Positions 1 through 8,434 of a stretch of 64,000 nucleotides of DNA are shown here, in pieces. Position 1 is the first letter of the stretch, and each line of letters begins with the position of its first letter. The stretch is from IMG/VR virus record IMGVR_UViG_3300035183_000733, positions 152,496 through 216,495 of that record, one strand, 5' to 3'. Below the pieces are notes generated by a model. It was given only the letters and a program-made list of their open reading frames with translations, searched no databases and was not told where the DNA came from. Position numbers and translations under genes: made by a program. This DNA comes from a virus.

Positions 1-450
1 TATTCCGGTCAGCACGAGCTTGTTGAACCTCGCGGTCATTATGATGTGGCCCTCCTGGTTGAGGAAGTCGATGTTGAGGTCGTCGAAGTACGGCGGGTTC
101 TCCTCGAGGACCTCGAGGTACTTGAGCGCGTTCTCCATGAATATCCAGTAGTTGATGTATCCGTCGAGCGCCTTCATCGTCACCGTCATGTCGCGGGTGA
201 ACAGGTCGTACACGGGCTTGGAGTTCTTGTAGTTCTGCTCCTTGCCGAACTTCCTTGTCTGCGACACTGGCTCCATGCTGAGGCTCGGGAACGTAACCGA
301 CTGAACGTGCGCGTTCATCATGGTGTGCACCGTGTCGAACGGTAGCGGGTTGCGCTTCACATACGGCAAGTACTTGTCCTCGATGTCCTTGTCGAAGAAA
401 CCCCTCGGGAAGTTGAAGATAAAATTACTGCTCCTGCTATTGATAATCAT
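1..450 (-). CDS. Tail-tube-like virion protein, partial (runs off left edge)
   Basis: The ATG at 450 opens a frame of about 150 visible residues with no stop before the left edge, so the C-terminus is missing. The visible protein is rich in beta-type segments and ends with the stretch ARFNKLVLTGI; the overall look (small, one compact domain, next to tail genes) recalls the tail-tube or baseplate-tube proteins of contractile phages (T4 gp19/gp54 type). That is a resemblance only, not a motif match. It follows the 698-aa virion gene with an 11-nt gap and is probably in the same late transcript. Confidence 0.6.
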   Translation of the reverse strand, partial: MIINSRSSNFIFNFPRGFFDKDIEDKYLPYVKRNPLPFDTVHTMMNAHVQSVTFPSLSMEPVSQTRKFGKEQNYKNSKPVYDLFTRDMTVTMKALDGYINYWIFMENALKYLEVLEENPPYFDDLNIDFLNQEGHIIMTARFNKLVLTGI

Positions 451-461
451 CTACGTCGTTG

Positions 462-2558
462 TTACTTTGACTCTGAGTTGCCCTTGCTCTTTACCTCGAC
501 CTTTGTCTTGACCGGGGCCACCGGAGCCACCTGCGCGACTATCGATGTCTGCAGCGTTACCACAGCGGGTTTGACGCCCGGTATCTGCGCCTGGATCTCG
601 TTGGCCGTTACCGGATTAAGGTTGGAGGGCAACTTGATGCCGCCTTCTATCACAGGCTTCAGTTCATTCTTCACGTCGACCGTGCCCGTCGTTGTCTTTA
701 CCGAGCCGGCCTTTATCTGATGTAGAGCGGCCTCGAGCGCCTTGTTCTTCGCCTCGAGCGTGCGGATGACCTCCTCGCTCTTTGCGTTAGTGGAGGACTT
801 CTTGGCTATCTTGTCTTCGTTCGCCTGGTATTGCGCGCGTTCGTCCACGTGGTAGAACTTGCCCTGGTATATCGTCGTCTCTGATCCGTCTGGAAATCTC
901 GACGTTATCCAGAATTGTCTGTTCGACGACTTGAGGATCGTCTCCGCATCGGATCCCTGCACCTTGTACACGAGGTCACCCTTGGTCGGATCTCCTATTA
1001 CGGATTCGGGGAGATGGGGGAACCTGAGCTTCTCGCCGTTGTCGTTTATGAACACGAGGAAGTACTCCGCGTTCATGCCGAGGTCGAGCGGCACTGGGAC
1101 TCCGCCGGTTGATTTCTCCGTCCTGAGTATTGTGAACTTGAAGAAGTTGTCGAACGGCGCCAGTATTATTCCCGCTTCGCCTTGCCCGTAAACGGTCGAC
1201 GACGCAGCAGTCTTGTCCGCCCTGAGCTGTCCATTCTGGTCGAGGAACACCGTCTCCTTCGACACCGTCATTATGGACCTGTCGAAGAACGCCGGGGCGA
1301 CCTTCGTATTAACCGGAACCACCTCCGTCACCGTGTTCAAGAACGCCTCGTTCTGCATCACTGGGCCGGACACAATCTTGTTGTACACCTTCAGGGGCTC
1401 TGGCTCGTTGAGGAGCTGGATCTTCTGTATGTACCTGCCCCACATCTTGGGGTTGTAGCTCGTGACGCTCGCGACCCTGATGATCTGCATGGAGTCGAAC
1501 TTGTTGTACATCCTGACGGTGTATTCTATGGTGAAGCTGAATGCCGTAGCAGCGTTTAGTATGACCGGTCTAAACAGGTTCGGCCGGTCGAACGCGTCCT
1601 CCTGTATGGACTGCACACGAGCGGTCGTCTTGAAGTTGCTGCCTATCTGCTCTATGACTTGTATCTCGTGTATGACCACCCAGTTGTTCCCCGGAAGCGC
1701 GTTGGCGTTGAATATGAAGTCCTCGATGAACCCGCCGTCCCATGAGGCGAAGTACTCGTAGTAGTCGCCACCGTTGCTCTCTTGTATCACAGCGCTGAGG
1801 CTCGCGTACTCGTCGGCCTGGTTTATGGCCACCGTCTTTGATGGTCCCGTGTTGTAGATATTGTACCTCGCCGCACCGACCTTCTGCGCAGTGGTGCTAA
1901 CGATGTTGGTCGCAGTTATCTCGATTGGTGCGCCGCGGAGAAGTCCCATGCCATTGCTGGTTATCTTCGCGATAAGTGTGTTGACCTGCGACGGGTTGCC
2001 CTCAAGTGAGTAGTATATGTCGTTGTTGAGCTTGACGCTCGGTATCTTCACCACGAGGTACTTGTCGTACAACCTATCTCCGAGGAATATCGGTTTCGGA
2101 TTGTACTCGAACCAGTCGCCGTCCTTCAGGAACACGACCTCCATCATTGTCAGCTTCTTGCCGGATCGCTCGCTCGCTTTCACGTCGAGTATGACGCCGT
2201 CGAGCCCTTCAAAGTTGTACCCAGCAAGCAGGTGGAATATCACCGTGTCGTACGGGACATTAGCCGCCGTCACCGTGGATACGGCGAGCTGCGTGTCGTA
2301 GCTGAGCCAGTCCGGAACCTGGTCCTTGTCGAGGTCGGCGTGCTTTGCGGGCGATATTTTGATCGCGCTGCGCTCGCGCACGTTGTTGGTGACGGTCGTT
2401 GCCGAGTCCTGGTTCAGGATCTGGTTCTCGCCGGTGTGCCCGTTGATTACCTTCGTCAATGTATAGCTGAGGTTCTCTGGTAGCACGGGGTCCGTGTACC
2501 TGAACTCCATGAGGATGAAGTCGGTCAGCTGAATGAACTTGCTTGTGTAGTTTGCCAT
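462..2558 (-). CDS. Virion structural protein, 698 aa, unknown family
   Basis: I do not recognise the family. The protein has no signal peptide or membrane segment. Most of it looks beta-rich and repeated in style, as in tail or baseplate proteins. The last about 100 residues are different: a short coiled coil (around residues 590-615, EEVIRTLEAKNKALEAAL) followed by a low-complexity Ala/Pro/Val/Lys tail. It lies in a minus-strand block with the tail-tube-like gene downstream and coiled-coil genes upstream, so a tail or baseplate role is inferred. The start ATG at 2558 is preceded by an AT-rich leader without a Shine-Dalgarno, as elsewhere in this window. Confidence 0.8.
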   Translation of the reverse strand: MANYTSKFIQLTDFILMEFRYTDPVLPENLSYTLTKVINGHTGENQILNQDSATTVTNNVRERSAIKISPAKHADLDKDQVPDWLSYDTQLAVSTVTAANVPYDTVIFHLLAGYNFEGLDGVILDVKASERSGKKLTMMEVVFLKDGDWFEYNPKPIFLGDRLYDKYLVVKIPSVKLNNDIYYSLEGNPSQVNTLIAKITSNGMGLLRGAPIEITATNIVSTTAQKVGAARYNIYNTGPSKTVAINQADEYASLSAVIQESNGGDYYEYFASWDGGFIEDFIFNANALPGNNWVVIHEIQVIEQIGSNFKTTARVQSIQEDAFDRPNLFRPVILNAATAFSFTIEYTVRMYNKFDSMQIIRVASVTSYNPKMWGRYIQKIQLLNEPEPLKVYNKIVSGPVMQNEAFLNTVTEVVPVNTKVAPAFFDRSIMTVSKETVFLDQNGQLRADKTAASSTVYGQGEAGIILAPFDNFFKFTILRTEKSTGGVPVPLDLGMNAEYFLVFINDNGEKLRFPHLPESVIGDPTKGDLVYKVQGSDAETILKSSNRQFWITSRFPDGSETTIYQGKFYHVDERAQYQANEDKIAKKSSTNAKSEEVIRTLEAKNKALEAALHQIKAGSVKTTTGTVDVKNELKPVIEGGIKLPSNLNPVTANEIQAQIPGVKPAVVTLQTSIVAQVAPVAPVKTKVEVKSKGNSESK

Positions 2559-2571
2559 CTTTTATAATATT

Positions 2572-2619
2572 TTATGTTCCCACAGGAATCCACCTGCTTG
2601 CTTGATTTTGCCAGAACAT
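2572..2619 (-). CDS. Possible 15-aa leader peptide
   Basis: A 15-codon frame (MFWQNQASRWIPVGT) lies in the 104-nt gap between 2558 and 2663. Nothing but position and an intact ATG-stop frame supports it. It could be a translated leader or chance. Confidence 0.2.
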   Translation of the reverse strand: MFWQNQASRWIPVGT

Positions 2620-2662
2620 GTCGAATCTGTCCTAATAATTTTTTCCGCCTCTATTTCTATTT

Positions 2663-3472
2663 TTAAAATTGTATAGGGTCATAAGATAATCCTATCCCAA
2701 TAAATGGTCCTATCTTCATGTTGCCGCGGAGGTCGCTGCCGATGCCGAACCCAATCTGTGGTCCGATGCCGAAACGCTTCTTCTTCGCGACCGGTGTCGT
2801 TAGGTCCGGCTTCTTCGGTATCAATATCACGCCGTCGAGGTCGTTGAACTTAACAAGCGGTGATCCGGATCTTGCCCACACCTCGTAGTTGTCCTTGTTC
2901 TCCTTGAATCCCATGACCAGCTTTACCTTCATGTTGTTCTCAAATATGGTAGTCGTGCTCGAGAATATCGTGTTGTTGTCGAGCTTAAACTTGCTCTCGC
3001 CCCTGAGGTTCCACACGAGCGCGCTGTCCGCGTAAGTGTCCTTGAACGTCAGTCCGTATGTCTTGCCGTCCGGGTACCTCACAAGGTCATTCGATATTGT
3101 GATCTCTCCGCGGTCCACGCCGACGCCGGCCTTGACGAGGCTCTTGACCGTGCCTATCTCCTTCTTGAGCTCGGAGTACAAGTCGTTGTTCAGCTTCTCG
3201 AGGTCTTCCACCTTGGTGACGAACGAGCTCTTGACTGCCTCGAGTTCACCGGCGCGGTTCTTCATGTAGCGAACGGAGTCGTTGAGCGCCCTGATGTTCT
3301 GCGCGTTGACGAGCTCCTGTCTCTTCATCTCGTCCTTCAGTTGCGCCTGTTTCTGACATCCTCTGAAATAGAACATGACGAGCAGTACAATTGCCGCTAT
3401 CATCAAAAACTGTCTTTTGTTGGGGTTGCGGACCCAATCCATCAACCAATTAAATACGCTCGATGTATTCAT
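2663..3472 (-). CDS. Membrane-anchored coiled-coil protein, 269 aa
   Basis: One transmembrane helix near the N-terminus (about residues 22-40, FLMIAAIVLLVMFYF) is followed by a long charged coiled coil (about 45-110) and then a beta-rich C-terminal part with Gly-rich repeats (GIGPQIGFGIGS, GPFIGIGLSYD) that look like outer-membrane strand or glycine-zipper sequence. The layout (inner-membrane anchor, rod, outer-membrane-like end) resembles spanin-like lysis proteins or Bacteroidetes phage envelope proteins; this is inference. The start overlaps the upstream 98-aa gene by 23 nt, which suggests coupled translation. Confidence 0.75.
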   Translation of the reverse strand: MNTSSVFNWLMDWVRNPNKRQFLMIAAIVLLVMFYFRGCQKQAQLKDEMKRQELVNAQNIRALNDSVRYMKNRAGELEAVKSSFVTKVEDLEKLNNDLYSELKKEIGTVKSLVKAGVGVDRGEITISNDLVRYPDGKTYGLTFKDTYADSALVWNLRGESKFKLDNNTIFSSTTTIFENNMKVKLVMGFKENKDNYEVWARSGSPLVKFNDLDGVILIPKKPDLTTPVAKKKRFGIGPQIGFGIGSDLRGNMKIGPFIGIGLSYDPIQF

Positions 3473-3746
3473 TGTCTTGTGCTTTATTTTGTGTTTCTTC
3501 TACCCATTCCAAAGTGCGCGGGTCCAGCTTGCCGGGTCCGTATTTGAAGGCCATGTTGACCATCATCATTTCCTCGTCTGCCCTCGCGAGATCGAGCTCA
3601 GTGACGAGCATCTCCTTCCTCTCCTGCATCTCCTTCAGCTGCGACTCCAGGTCCATTATCTTGCCGTGCAGGTCCTTGTAGTTCGTCAACTTTTCTATTA
3701 TGGCGGCGAGGTCGTCCGCGGATAACTTTTTCCTAATCTGATCCAT
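3450..3746 (-). CDS. Small coiled-coil protein, 98 aa
   Basis: Almost entirely charged helix with heptad-like spacing (roughly residues 12-62), no membrane segment. It overlaps the membrane-anchored coiled-coil gene downstream by 23 nt, so the two may form a complex. Function unknown. It starts 14 nt after a late-promoter-like box and is the first gene of this minus-strand block, divergent from the plus-strand cluster. Confidence 0.7.
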   Translation of the reverse strand: MDQIRKKLSADDLAAIIEKLTNYKDLHGKIMDLESQLKEMQERKEMLVTELDLARADEEMMMVNMAFKYGPGKLDPRTLEWVEETQNKAQDNEYIERI

Positions 3747-3760
3747 GTTCTGCCTATTTT

Positions 3761-3770
3761 CTTATATATT
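3761..3770 (-). promoter_or_regulatory. Late-promoter-like box AATATATAAG
   Basis: Read on the minus strand, the box lies 14 nt before the ATG of the 98-aa coiled-coil gene and matches the TATATAAR element repeated before other minus-strand late genes here. Confidence 0.5.
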
Positions 3771-3848
3771 CGTATCAAAATAGGCACCCATGGACTTTAC
3801 AAGGTCGAAAGTTGCAAGCTCAGAGACAACCACACATGGGGCGATTTC

Positions 3849-4202
3849 GTGCTCGAGGACCTCGGAGAAGGCAAGGGCCAGATAATGATAAACTCAGACT
3901 ACGGCACCTGGACGTACTACTGGGGCGCGATGGACAAGGGCATCAGAGAATTCCTTATCGGCTGCGACACGTCGTACCTGATGGGCAAGTTCGGCGGTGC
4001 CAGGACATGGTTCGATTCGGAGGCCACGAGACAGAACTTCAAGAACACGCTCGACGAGAGCCTTAAGAACGGGGAACTAACCAAGGAGGATCACGAGGAG
4101 CTCATGGAGGAGATCGACAACTCGGATTTCAACTCCGCGGCAAAGACAGAGCGACGGTCAATTGACGAATTTGACAATTCACTTTTTGCCAAAGGAATCT
4201 GA
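3849..4202 (+). CDS. Unknown conserved-looking phage protein, about 117 aa or longer
   Basis: The frame contains a compact N-terminal domain with many aromatics (NSDYGTWTYYWGAMDKG) and an acidic C-terminal tail. GTG at 3849 is the only standard start, but the same frame stays open upstream to about 3750 and encodes sensible protein (HTWGDFVLEDLG begins before 3849), so the true start may be a rare codon such as ATA/ATT near 3775-3780 or be hidden by an indel. First gene of a plus-strand cluster with ATP-grasp and nucleotidyltransferase genes. Function unknown. Confidence 0.6.
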   Translation: MLEDLGEGKGQIMINSDYGTWTYYWGAMDKGIREFLIGCDTSYLMGKFGGARTWFDSEATRQNFKNTLDESLKNGELTKEDHEELMEEIDNSDFNSAAKTERRSIDEFDNSLFAKGI

Positions 4203-4235
4203 TGTCGCGTTGCATCCTAACATAAAAACAGAAAA

Positions 4236-5216
4236 ATGAAATTAAAAGTCCTATTCCCGTGCAACCCGCTTGAGAACAAGCAGGTCGACCCGGATTACCA
4301 AAGCGAATTCGCCGCGGTCAAGTTACTCGGGGGCGAGGTTCGTCTGTTCGATTTTGACGTCTTCAAGAAGGCCGTTCGCACGGCCGAGGAAGCCGACGGT
4401 GGTTCACCAGAGTTCAAGGAGGCGCTCGCCGAAATGACAATGTCGTTCCAGGACGGCAACCCCGGTAAAGAGTCGGTCGACTGGGTATACCGTGGCTGGA
4501 TGATGACGCCAACCGAGTACGAGTACTTCTACGACGCATGCAACGACCTTGGAATGAAGTTGCTGAACTCGCCAACGCAGTACGTGGCGTGCCACATGTA
4601 CCCGCTCGTACACAACTACATAAAGGAGTACGCCATCGACACGTACATCCAGGAGGAGACAGGCGACCAGTTCGACTACGAGAAGATGCGCAGTTACTTC
4701 GAGAACAAGTACGGCGGGCTGACGCTCGACCGCAAAGTGTTCGTCAAGGACTGGGTTAAATCCGCCAAGGAAACAGAGAACGCGTCCGTCATACAGGACT
4801 GGGAGGACGAAGCGGCAGCGAGGCAGACTGTTTCGAACATGCGCGCCGAGCGCGGGAATAGCTTCAACGAGGGCTACGTGTTCAAGAAGTACGTGGACTT
4901 CCGCAAGCGCCCCGACGGCAAGCCAGAGGAGTGGCGGGCATTCTTCGTTTACGACAGGCTCGTGAGCTTCTCGCCCACGCACGGGGTTGGAAGCTTGGAC
5001 ATAGCGCCGCCGCAGTGGCTGCTCGATATTGCCAAGAGGATACCGAGCGACTTCTACACAATAGACATCGGGATGCTTAACGATGGCGAGCTCGTGATAA
5101 TAGAGACCGGAGACGGAGGAGTGTCCGGATTGTCTCCAGATCAGCTCCCGGTATCTTTCTACTCGTCCGTATTATCGAAACTCGAGGAACACACTGTGCT
5201 CGTAAGAGAGAATTGA
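4236..5216 (+). CDS. ATP-grasp domain protein, R2K-like, 326 aa
   Basis: The C-terminal two-thirds resembles the phage-associated R2K clade of ATP-grasp enzymes: a core with RKVFVKDWVKSAK (about residues 165-177), a lysine-rich strand (VFKKYVDFRKRPDGKPEEWRA about 212-231) and a metal-binding end with D and E residues (YTIDIGMLNDGELVIIETGDG, about 272-292). ATP-grasp enzymes join a carboxylate to an amine or thiol by an acyl-phosphate. The substrate is unknown. The leader is A-rich (AAAAACAGAAAAATG), typical of Bacteroidetes starts. A second ATP-grasp gene (21622-22587) and an amidoligase (46893-48260) are present, which may form a peptide or protein modifying set. Confidence 0.75.
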   Translation: MKLKVLFPCNPLENKQVDPDYQSEFAAVKLLGGEVRLFDFDVFKKAVRTAEEADGGSPEFKEALAEMTMSFQDGNPGKESVDWVYRGWMMTPTEYEYFYDACNDLGMKLLNSPTQYVACHMYPLVHNYIKEYAIDTYIQEETGDQFDYEKMRSYFENKYGGLTLDRKVFVKDWVKSAKETENASVIQDWEDEAAARQTVSNMRAERGNSFNEGYVFKKYVDFRKRPDGKPEEWRAFFVYDRLVSFSPTHGVGSLDIAPPQWLLDIAKRIPSDFYTIDIGMLNDGELVIIETGDGGVSGLSPDQLPVSFYSSVLSKLEEHTVLVREN

Positions 5217-5217
5217 T

Positions 5218-5253
5218 ATGAATATATTTGAAACAATTAAAGAACATAATTGA
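5218..5253 (+). CDS. 11-codon upstream frame in phase with the nucleotidyltransferase gene
   Basis: ATG at 5218 encodes MNIFETIKEHN and ends in TGA at 5251-5253. The same frame then continues without a stop (GDDFAHATDIT) into the ATG at 5287 of the next gene. Either it is a tiny leader, or the real N-terminus of the nucleotidyltransferase is upstream and interrupted by an in-frame TGA. Confidence 0.35.
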   Translation: MNIFETIKEHN

Positions 5254-5286
5254 GGCGATGATTTCGCCCACGCCACTGATATAACA

Positions 5287-6300
5287 ATGGGAGGATCACT
5301 ATCAAACAAGAGGCTCGAGGCCCAAGAATTCGAACAGCTGACTATGAGGCTTGGACAGCGTCTGTGTAAAATACTCATACCGGCCGGAGTCATGTGGATG
5401 ATGGTCCCGTATTATCGAAAGAAGAAGGATTTCGGCGACGTCGACTACGTGGTGAAGGCCGATGCCGGGGACATAATCCCGCTCGTCGAACAGGAGTTCA
5501 ACCCGGAGTCCATGCTCGTGAACGACGGCATAATATCATTCACGTTCGAGGGGTTCCAGGTGGACCTTATATGCACCTCTAAAAATTTCGATACCTCCGT
5601 CGCATACTTCAGCTACAACGACATAGGCAACCTGCTCGGCAGGATATACCGCAAGCTCGGGCTGAAGTTCGGCCACGAGGGCCTGCTGTATCCGTTGCGC
5701 GACGAACGGGGCTCTGTGCGCAAGAACATAGTCGTGTCCACCGAGATGATAAAAATACTCGGGTTCATAGGGTGCAGCTACAAGACGTGGTCCGAGGGAT
5801 TCAGCACAATGGAGCAGATGTTCCGGTTCGTGGCGTCCAGCCAGTACTTCGACAGGTCCATATACGAGGGCGAGCTGTCCGCCATAAACAAGAAGCGAGA
5901 CAAGAAGCGCAAGACGTTCAGCTACTTCTTGAACTGGCTCGAGATAGCACAACCGGACAACAGGTACGCATTCAAGTCAAGGGACGCCCGGGACGAGTAC
6001 ATACCGTCGATAGAGGCGTATTTCGGGGTATCCATAGAGGATCAGCGCAAGGAGCTCGAAGCCGAGCTCGCCAAGGAGTCCAGGTTCAAAGAGAAGTTCA
6101 ACGGCGATTTGCTGATGATGCTGACGCCACTGAAGGGCCTACATCTTGGCCAGTTTGTCGGCATGTACAAGAAGAAGATGCTCGGTATCGAAGGCGAACT
6201 GACGAAAGACCACAATGACGCGTTCGAGGACCTCATCCTATCCATGGAGCAGGACGACATAAATATGAGCGTGATAAACTTTTACGACGGGATAAAATGA
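5287..6300 (+). CDS. Nucleotidyltransferase (pol-beta superfamily-like), 337 aa
   Basis: The N-terminal 110 residues carry the pol-beta nucleotidyltransferase pattern: KKKDFGDVDYVVK (about residues 42-54) with the DxD metal pair, then a third carboxylate in FEGFQVDLICT (about 88-98). Such enzymes transfer a nucleotide to RNA, protein or a small molecule; the acceptor here is unknown. The remainder is helical and charged. Translation probably starts at ATG 5287, but protein-like sequence continues upstream in phase beyond a TGA (see the 5218 entry). The stop overlaps the next start (ATGA). Confidence 0.75.
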   Translation: MGGSLSNKRLEAQEFEQLTMRLGQRLCKILIPAGVMWMMVPYYRKKKDFGDVDYVVKADAGDIIPLVEQEFNPESMLVNDGIISFTFEGFQVDLICTSKNFDTSVAYFSYNDIGNLLGRIYRKLGLKFGHEGLLYPLRDERGSVRKNIVVSTEMIKILGFIGCSYKTWSEGFSTMEQMFRFVASSQYFDRSIYEGELSAINKKRDKKRKTFSYFLNWLEIAQPDNRYAFKSRDARDEYIPSIEAYFGVSIEDQRKELEAELAKESRFKEKFNGDLLMMLTPLKGLHLGQFVGMYKKKMLGIEGELTKDHNDAFEDLILSMEQDDINMSVINFYDGIK

Positions 6301-6548
6301 ATCAGATCAACCAAAGGCTGAGGGACTTCATGAAGTCGGACCTCAAGGACATGCTGTCCAAGTGCACGCCTGGCGAACAACACCGCTTCAAGCAAATGTA
6401 CTCTCACAAAAACCTGGACATCGACATCAATACGGCCGTGGATAATTTCGTCGACGGCAATGGGATGTCCACACCCGACCTGCTGTGGAAGATCAACAAT
6501 GCGATGAACCAATGCGAGAGGACGATTAAGAAGAAGATTGAAGCATGA
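6297..6548 (+). CDS. Small protein of unknown function, 83 aa
   Basis: Helical, charged protein with no recognised motif. Its ATG overlaps the stop of the nucleotidyltransferase gene (ATGA) and its stop overlaps the start of the next, broken frame, so it is translationally coupled in this cluster. Confidence 0.65.
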   Translation: MNQINQRLRDFMKSDLKDMLSKCTPGEQHRFKQMYSHKNLDIDINTAVDNFVDGNGMSTPDLLWKINNAMNQCERTIKKKIEA

Positions 6549-6804
6549 TACTTATAGGCAGCCGTGCCATAAAGGAACACTTCCCTGATTTCAAACGTAC
6601 GCACCACCGGTGGTGGCGAGGGAGATCGCGAGCACGTCGAGCGCGTAGTACACGTACATTTTCCGGCACGACCTGTACATCCGATACACTGGATTTTACT
6701 GCAGCCAGGAGGGCACAGAGTGGGACTCGGATTTTGAGCAGGTGTTCCCGCGCAAAATAATCACAACTAATCCGCCGCCGAACGAGGTGATAAAACAGAC
6801 GAAG
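6545..6804 (+). pseudogene. Mosaic remnant: GSRAIK-type start joined to a decayed copy of the 6806 gene
   Basis: The first codons encode MILIGSRAIKEHFPDFKRT, which looks like the start of a phage nucleotidyltransferase family. From about 6609 the DNA instead resembles the middle and end of the neighbouring gene 6806-7195: the 17-base block GAGCACGTCGAGCGCGT is shared, and after one frame change the text reads RHDLYIRYTGFYCSQEG and FEQVFPRK, parallel to GDVHIRFTGYYDSNNG and FEYVLPRR in the intact gene. At least one frameshift (near 6662-6668) breaks it. It is therefore a fused, partly deleted duplicate, or a gene damaged by assembly errors. Confidence 0.6.
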
Positions 6805-6805
6805 C

Positions 6806-7195
6806 ATGAATACAGAATTGGGACAGCAGATAGTCGACTTCCTATACGCGCTCGCGGACGAGCGCGAGAAGGACATCCGGTGGGTAATCGAGAACTGGAT
6901 AGACGATGAGATCGACGAGGACCCGGAAGATGAGGACAACATCATAATACAGAAGATCGAGAAGATGTTCGGTAAGATGGAGTTTGTATCGTCCGACGGC
7001 GGTCACGAGGGTGGAGGAGAGCACGTCGAGCGCGTGATCAGATTCGGCGACGTTCACATTCGTTTCACCGGGTACTACGACAGTAATAACGGTATAGAAT
7101 TCGATGGAGGATTCGAATACGTGTTGCCTCGCAGGACTCTCAAGATGGTGTACGAAACGCCAGATGAACGAGGCGACAAAAAAGACGAAGTTTAG
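6806..7195 (+). CDS. Acidic protein of unknown function, 129 aa
   Basis: Strongly acidic first half (IDDEIDEDPEDEDN) and a beta-rich second half (VIRFGDVHIRFTGYYD...FEYVLPRRT). No family recognised. A decayed partial copy lies directly upstream. The stop overlaps the stop of the convergent T9SS-like gene by a few bases; I see no terminator hairpin between them. Confidence 0.65.
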   Translation: MNTELGQQIVDFLYALADEREKDIRWVIENWIDDEIDEDPEDEDNIIIQKIEKMFGKMEFVSSDGGHEGGGEHVERVIRFGDVHIRFTGYYDSNNGIEFDGGFEYVLPRRTLKMVYETPDERGDKKDEV

Positions 7196-8142
7196 TACTG
7201 CTTGGACGTGGTGCCGTCCTTGTATATTATTATCTTCAGGCCGGGCTCTGTCAACTGGACTTCCCTTCCGAGCACGTCCGTTATTTTCAAGATCTCCTTT
7301 ACTGGGGCCGCTGGGTTATTGACCACAATAATCCCGGAGTAGTCAAAAACGCCGTTAAAGTCGACTTGCCTGAACCTGTAGTAGTTGAATCCCCTCTGGT
7401 ACTTGTTGTCCACGAAGGAGTAGTTGGTAGTTGTATGACTGTTGCCGGCGCCGTTCACCGTTCCTATGACCGTCCAGTTTATTCCGTCTGTGCTGCGCTC
7501 GATCTCGAACCTGTCGTTGTTTATCTCGGTGGCACAAGACCATTTTAGTAGATTGCCCGTGTCGGTAGCTACGCCCTCAAATGATAGTAGTTCTATCGGC
7601 AGTATCGAGCACGAGAACGTGGCAGTCGTGTTGTACGCGCCCCAGTTCCAGTTCAAGTTAAATCCACTGTTGGCAGAAAAGTTGTCCACAAGTATTATGT
7701 ACGACTCCCCGGAATTGACCGTCATGGCCATCACCCATCTGTCGCCGAACACGTCTTCCGATAAATCGAGCGCGCCATTGCCAACTCCGGTGTTACCGCC
7801 TCCTGCTGCATAAGAACACCTCAATGGCGCTGTTGTCGGAGGGCAAGCTGGTGATGTACCCCACACAGCGAAATCGAAATCGTCCGAGTTCACATTTGGG
7901 TTTATACGAAACACCATTGTGCCGCCAGTGAGTATGTTAACCTGCAGCCACACCGAACGGTGCTCTATGCCGAGGCACCCGCGGTTCGTAGCGTTCAGCT
8001 CTTGTACGCCAGCATTACTTGGCGTGAAAGTGAAGGTGCTCGTGTTAAACAAGCAGTACGCTGGACAATCGCTCGACTGTCCGTACGATACTAATACCGC
8101 AAGCAGGAATCCTATTATCGTTATTATTCTCTTAAACTTCAT
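7192..8142 (-). CDS. Secreted protein with T9SS-like C-terminal sorting domain, 316 aa
   Basis: Begins with a Sec signal peptide (MKFKRIITIIGFLLAVLVSYG, cut near residue 21). A Cys-containing beta-rich region follows. Residues about 195-275 are of the type common in secreted Bacteroidetes proteins (LPIELLSFEGVATDTG, then ERSTDGINWTVIGTV and YYRFRQVDFNG). The end (ILKITDVLGREV...IIIYKDGTTSKQY) resembles a short type A T9SS sorting domain. T9SS exports such cargo to the cell surface in Bacteroidetes. In a phage it could mask receptors, change adhesion or be a host-derived cargo gene. Its start overlaps the stop of the 97-aa secreted protein gene. Confidence 0.8.
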   Translation of the reverse strand: MKFKRIITIIGFLLAVLVSYGQSSDCPAYCLFNTSTFTFTPSNAGVQELNATNRGCLGIEHRSVWLQVNILTGGTMVFRINPNVNSDDFDFAVWGTSPACPPTTAPLRCSYAAGGGNTGVGNGALDLSEDVFGDRWVMAMTVNSGESYIILVDNFSANSGFNLNWNWGAYNTTATFSCSILPIELLSFEGVATDTGNLLKWSCATEINNDRFEIERSTDGINWTVIGTVNGAGNSHTTTNYSFVDNKYQRGFNYYRFRQVDFNGVFDYSGIIVVNNPAAPVKEILKITDVLGREVQLTEPGLKIIIYKDGTTSKQY

Positions 8143-8432
8143 TTGATTGCCCTTTCGAACTTATCCACTGTGTAACCATGCTGCGCTGATTCTGCGCTGA
8201 ATGAGCTATCACCCACAAGAACGTACGACTCAAATTTGAACAGGTCAGTAGTGTCATTGAATATTGGGAACGTCTCGAACCTGTACCTAATGTATTCAGT
8301 AGCTTCCTTAGCACTGCCTATGTTGTCAACACCAGCAAGCCCAATGGTGTATTCGTACTTAGGTTTCTGCGGCGTCGGCAGAGTGAACCCAAGCGTGACC
8401 ATAACAGTTAGAAATGATAAAATGTACTTCAT
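8139..8432 (-). CDS. Small secreted protein, 97 aa
   Basis: An N-terminal signal peptide (MKYILSFLTVMVTLGFTLP) precedes a soluble domain of about 75 residues with no recognised motif. Stop and next start overlap (ATGA) with the T9SS-like gene downstream, so the two exported proteins are made together. Confidence 0.65.
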   Translation of the reverse strand: MKYILSFLTVMVTLGFTLPTPQKPKYEYTIGLAGVDNIGSAKEATEYIRYRFETFPIFNDTTDLFKFESYVLVGDSSFSAESAQHGYTVDKFERAIK

Positions 8433-8434
8433 GC

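Noticed and set aside
1182-1559. Plus-strand frames inside the large minus-strand virion genes
   Set aside because: Long antisense frames arise from the biased codon use of these genes; they show Arg/His/Val-rich nonsense text and no starts or spacing consistent with genes.
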